Shown here in pieces: positions 5,420 to 7,286 of a stretch of DNA of 7,286 nucleotides. Position numbers and translations under genes: made by a program. Below the pieces are notes generated by a model that was not told the DNA's origin, did not search any database, and worked only from the letters and a program-made list of their open reading frames with translations. The DNA is from Streptomycetales bacterium (GTDB taxonomy: Bacteria; Actinomycetota; Actinomycetes; Prado026). The stretch lies in the NCBI GenBank assembly GCA_025361995.1, contig JANYIP010000341.1:1-7286 (forward strand), written 5' to 3'. Positions within the stretch are counted from its first letter, which is position 1, and the number at the start of each line of letters is the position of its first letter.

Positions 5420-7147
5420 TCATGCGCCGAGCGGTCGCCCGATGACCCGTTCGGGGACGTGCATCCGGGCCAGTGCGCGGCTCGCCCCCGGAGGTTGACG
5501 CGAGGCGGTGGCCCGCGAGACGACGATCATCACGAGGAACGCCAGCGGGACGCACCAGGCAGCCGGCTCGGCGAGCAGCGAGCCCACCCAGCCCCGCCGC
5601 GCATCGGTGGCGACCGTGACGAGGACGGCGGTGAACGCCAGCCCGCCACCGGTGATCAGGCCGGCTGTCGCGCCCGCCGCGGTGAGCCCGCGCCACCAGA
5701 TCCCCAGCAGCAGCAACGGGCAGAACGACGATGCTGCCACTGCGAAGGCGAGCCCGACCGCGTCCGCCACTGGCAGGCGTGCCGCGAAGAGCGACAGCAC
5801 CAGCGGTACGGTCACTCCGAGCACGCTCGCCATCCGGAAGGCGCGGACCCCACCTGCGCCGGGCAGCACGTCCTGGGCGATGACACCGGCGATCGACACC
5901 GTCAGCCCCGACGACGTGGACAGGAAGGCCGCGAAGGCACCCGCCGTCACCAGCGCCGACAGCAGCTCGCCGAGGACGCCGCCGACCAGCCGGCCCGGCA
6001 GCAGCAGCACCGCCGAGTCCGTCTGCCCGGTGATCAGCAGATCGGGGGTGTAGACCCGAGCCAGCGCGCCGTAGATCGTCGGCAGCAGGTAGAACCCGCT
6101 CAGCAGGATGAGCACGAGCAGCGTCGTCCGGCGGGCCGCCCGGCCGTCCGGATTCGTGTAGAAGCGCACCAGCACGTGCGGCAGGCCCATGGTCCCCAGG
6201 AACGTCGCGAGCACCAGCGAGTAGATCGCGTACAGCGGGTGGTCGTGGCTCGTCGTGCTGGCGAGCGGTCTGGCCCAAGCGGTGTTGCGCTGGGTCGACT
6301 GCCCGACCGCCTGCGGGACGGCAGACCCCTTGTGCAGCGTCAGCCGGGTGCCGGCGGCGAACCTGTGCTGCCCGCGGGTCAGAGCCAGCGAACCGTTGCG
6401 GTGCACCCCGTCGACCGTCCCGTCGGCGTGCACCGTGATCGCCGTGAGCACGTCGACCGAGACGTCCGAGGCGACCTGCACGGTCGCGTCAGAGTGCAGC
6501 ACCGGCACCTCCGACTGGCCGGGGGAGGGCGCCCCCTGTGCGTGCCAGGCCATCACCATGAACACCACCGGCACGCTCATCGCTGTCACCTTCAGCCAGT
6601 ACTGGAAAGCCTGGACGAAGGTGATGCTGCGCATCCCGCCGGCCGCGACGATGACCAGCACCACCACGCCGACGATGAGCCCGCCCAGCCAGCTCGGAGC
6701 ACCGGTCGTGGTGTGCAGCGTCAGCCCCGCGCCTTGCAGCTGCGGCATCAGGTACAGCCAGCCGATCATGACCACGAGCAGGCTGGCCGTCTTGCGCACC
6801 ACGCGCGAGCTCAGCCGGCTCTCGGCGAAGTCGGGCAACGTGTACGCCCCGGACCGGCGCAGCGGGGCGGCCACCAGGAGCAGCAGGAACAGGTACCCCA
6901 CCGTGTAGCCGACCGGATACCAGAGCATGTCCGCGCCGTACGCCAGGATCAGGCCGGCGATGCCGAGGAACGAGGCCGCCGACAGGTACTCGCCGCCGAT
7001 CGCCGACGCGTTCCAGAACGGCGTCACGCTGCGCGCCGCCACGTAGAAGTCGCTGGTCGTCCGCGAGAACCGGAGCCCGTACGCGCCGATCCCGACCGTC
7101 GCCGCGGTGACCACAGCCACGGCTGCGACGTCGGCGGCCGCCGTCAC
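5420..7147 (-). CDS. actP: Sodium:solute symporter, ActP/MctC-like acetate (monocarboxylate) permease
   Basis: A 575-residue member of the SSS family (LeuT fold) that would couple cation entry to uptake of acetate or related monocarboxylates such as propionate or pyruvate. Recognisable segments are SDFYVAARSVTPFWNASAIG (32-51), GEYLSAASFLGIAGLI (52-67), the QAFQYWLK stretch (179-186), GTMGLPHVLVRFYT (318-331) and AFAAFLSTSSGLTVSIAG (404-421); the last probably includes the Na2-site Ser/Thr residues on TM8 of the core fold. About 13 membrane spans are visible, and positively charged loops (26-29, 97-98, 186, 329-340) fit an outside N-terminus. Residues about 204-303 form a large hydrophilic extracellular insert. 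GTG at 7147 is used because it overlaps the preceding gene's TGA (GTGA); there is no clear Shine-Dalgarno, so translation is probably coupled. The SatP-acs pair downstream supports acetate, but the exact substrate is inferred. Confidence 0.88.
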   Translation of the reverse strand: MTAAADVAAVAVVTAATVGIGAYGLRFSRTTSDFYVAARSVTPFWNASAIGGEYLSAASFLGIAGLILAYGADMLWYPVGYTVGYLFLLLLVAAPLRRSGAYTLPDFAESRLSSRVVRKTASLLVVMIGWLYLMPQLQGAGLTLHTTTGAPSWLGGLIVGVVVLVIVAAGGMRSITFVQAFQYWLKVTAMSVPVVFMVMAWHAQGAPSPGQSEVPVLHSDATVQVASDVSVDVLTAITVHADGTVDGVHRNGSLALTRGQHRFAAGTRLTLHKGSAVPQAVGQSTQRNTAWARPLASTTSHDHPLYAIYSLVLATFLGTMGLPHVLVRFYTNPDGRAARRTTLLVLILLSGFYLLPTIYGALARVYTPDLLITGQTDSAVLLLPGRLVGGVLGELLSALVTAGAFAAFLSTSSGLTVSIAGVIAQDVLPGAGGVRAFRMASVLGVTVPLVLSLFAARLPVADAVGLAFAVAASSFCPLLLLGIWWRGLTAAGATAGLITGGGLAFTAVLVTVATDARRGWVGSLLAEPAAWCVPLAFLVMIVVSRATASRQPPGASRALARMHVPERVIGRPLGA

Positions 7148-7286
7148 GACAGGTCGACCAGCTCGGCGAAGTCCTCCTCGTTGCGCTCAGCAGCCCGTAC
7201 GTACGCCCAGGCGCCGAGGCAGACACCCGGGTAGACCACGACGCCGAGCAGGAGCCACGGCACCGGTATCCCGAGGAAGTGCACCT
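7144..7286 (-). CDS. Small membrane protein paired with the symporter (DUF485/YjcH-like), C-terminal part
   Basis: The last 46 residues of a minus-strand gene whose start is beyond the window. The visible part has one hydrophobic span (roughly FLGIPVPWLLLGVVVYPGVC) followed by GAWAYVRAAERNEEDFAELVDLS, a charged cytoplasmic tail. Small two-span membrane proteins directly before actP-type genes are well known: yjcH in the E. coli yjcH-actP pair, and cg0952 before mctC in Corynebacterium glutamicum. They are thought to assist or accompany the permease. The stop overlaps the symporter start by four bases (GTGA), so the two are made together. The assignment rests mainly on position and on the span-plus-YVR-AERNE tail. 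A proper domain call needs the missing N-terminal half. Confidence 0.68.
   Translation of the reverse strand, partial: VHFLGIPVPWLLLGVVVYPGVCLGAWAYVRAAERNEEDFAELVDLS

Noticed and set aside
5393..7234. A 613-codon plus-strand open frame antisense to the symporter
   Set aside because: Composition is dominated by Arg, Gln, His and Gly, with no recognisable domain; the minus strand encodes a well-conserved SSS transporter.
1..7286. A mobile element, defence system, biosynthetic cluster or CRISPR array
   Set aside because: No transposase, integrase, repeat-spacer pattern, tRNA site or composition shift was seen; gene content is ordinary metabolism and RNA turnover.

Overview
The window is uniformly GC-rich (roughly 70% by eye), with strong G/C preference at third codon positions, almost no space between genes and many 4-bp stop/start overlaps. 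With the protein families present (a PPA1498-type metallophosphoesterase, an actinobacterial RNB ribonuclease variant, and acetyl-CoA synthetase next to a GPR1/FUN34/YaaH transporter), this points to a high-GC actinomycete. The genus cannot be fixed from sequence alone. It reads as ordinary chromosome: no IS element, integrase, tRNA, rRNA, CRISPR array or phage gene was seen.

Left half, plus strand (2-2636): the C-terminal 184 residues of an RNase II/R-type (RNB) exoribonuclease, a 543-residue calcineurin-like metallophosphoesterase and a 151-residue GNAT acetyltransferase. Each downstream ATG overlaps the preceding TGA by four bases (ATGA) without a clear Shine-Dalgarno, so the three are probably co-transcribed and translationally coupled. 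Their shared purpose is not evident.

Right half, minus strand (2657-7286, reading right to left): the C-terminus of a small membrane protein, an ActP/MctC-like sodium:solute symporter coupled to it by a GTGA overlap, a 184-bp intergenic region with a long hairpin and a second inverted repeat, then a SatP/YaaH-family acetate transporter and AMP-forming acetyl-CoA synthetase (acs) 14 bp apart. Together these form an acetate (short monocarboxylate) scavenging locus: two unrelated permeases bring the acid in and Acs activates it to acetyl-CoA.

The two halves converge at 2637-2656, where a perfect 16-bp inverted repeat looks like a shared bidirectional terminator. I found no convincing previously undescribed system. 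The points most worth a second look are the phosphoesterase lacking the family's usual Tat signal, the two structured elements upstream of satP-acs, and the large extracellular insert in the symporter.
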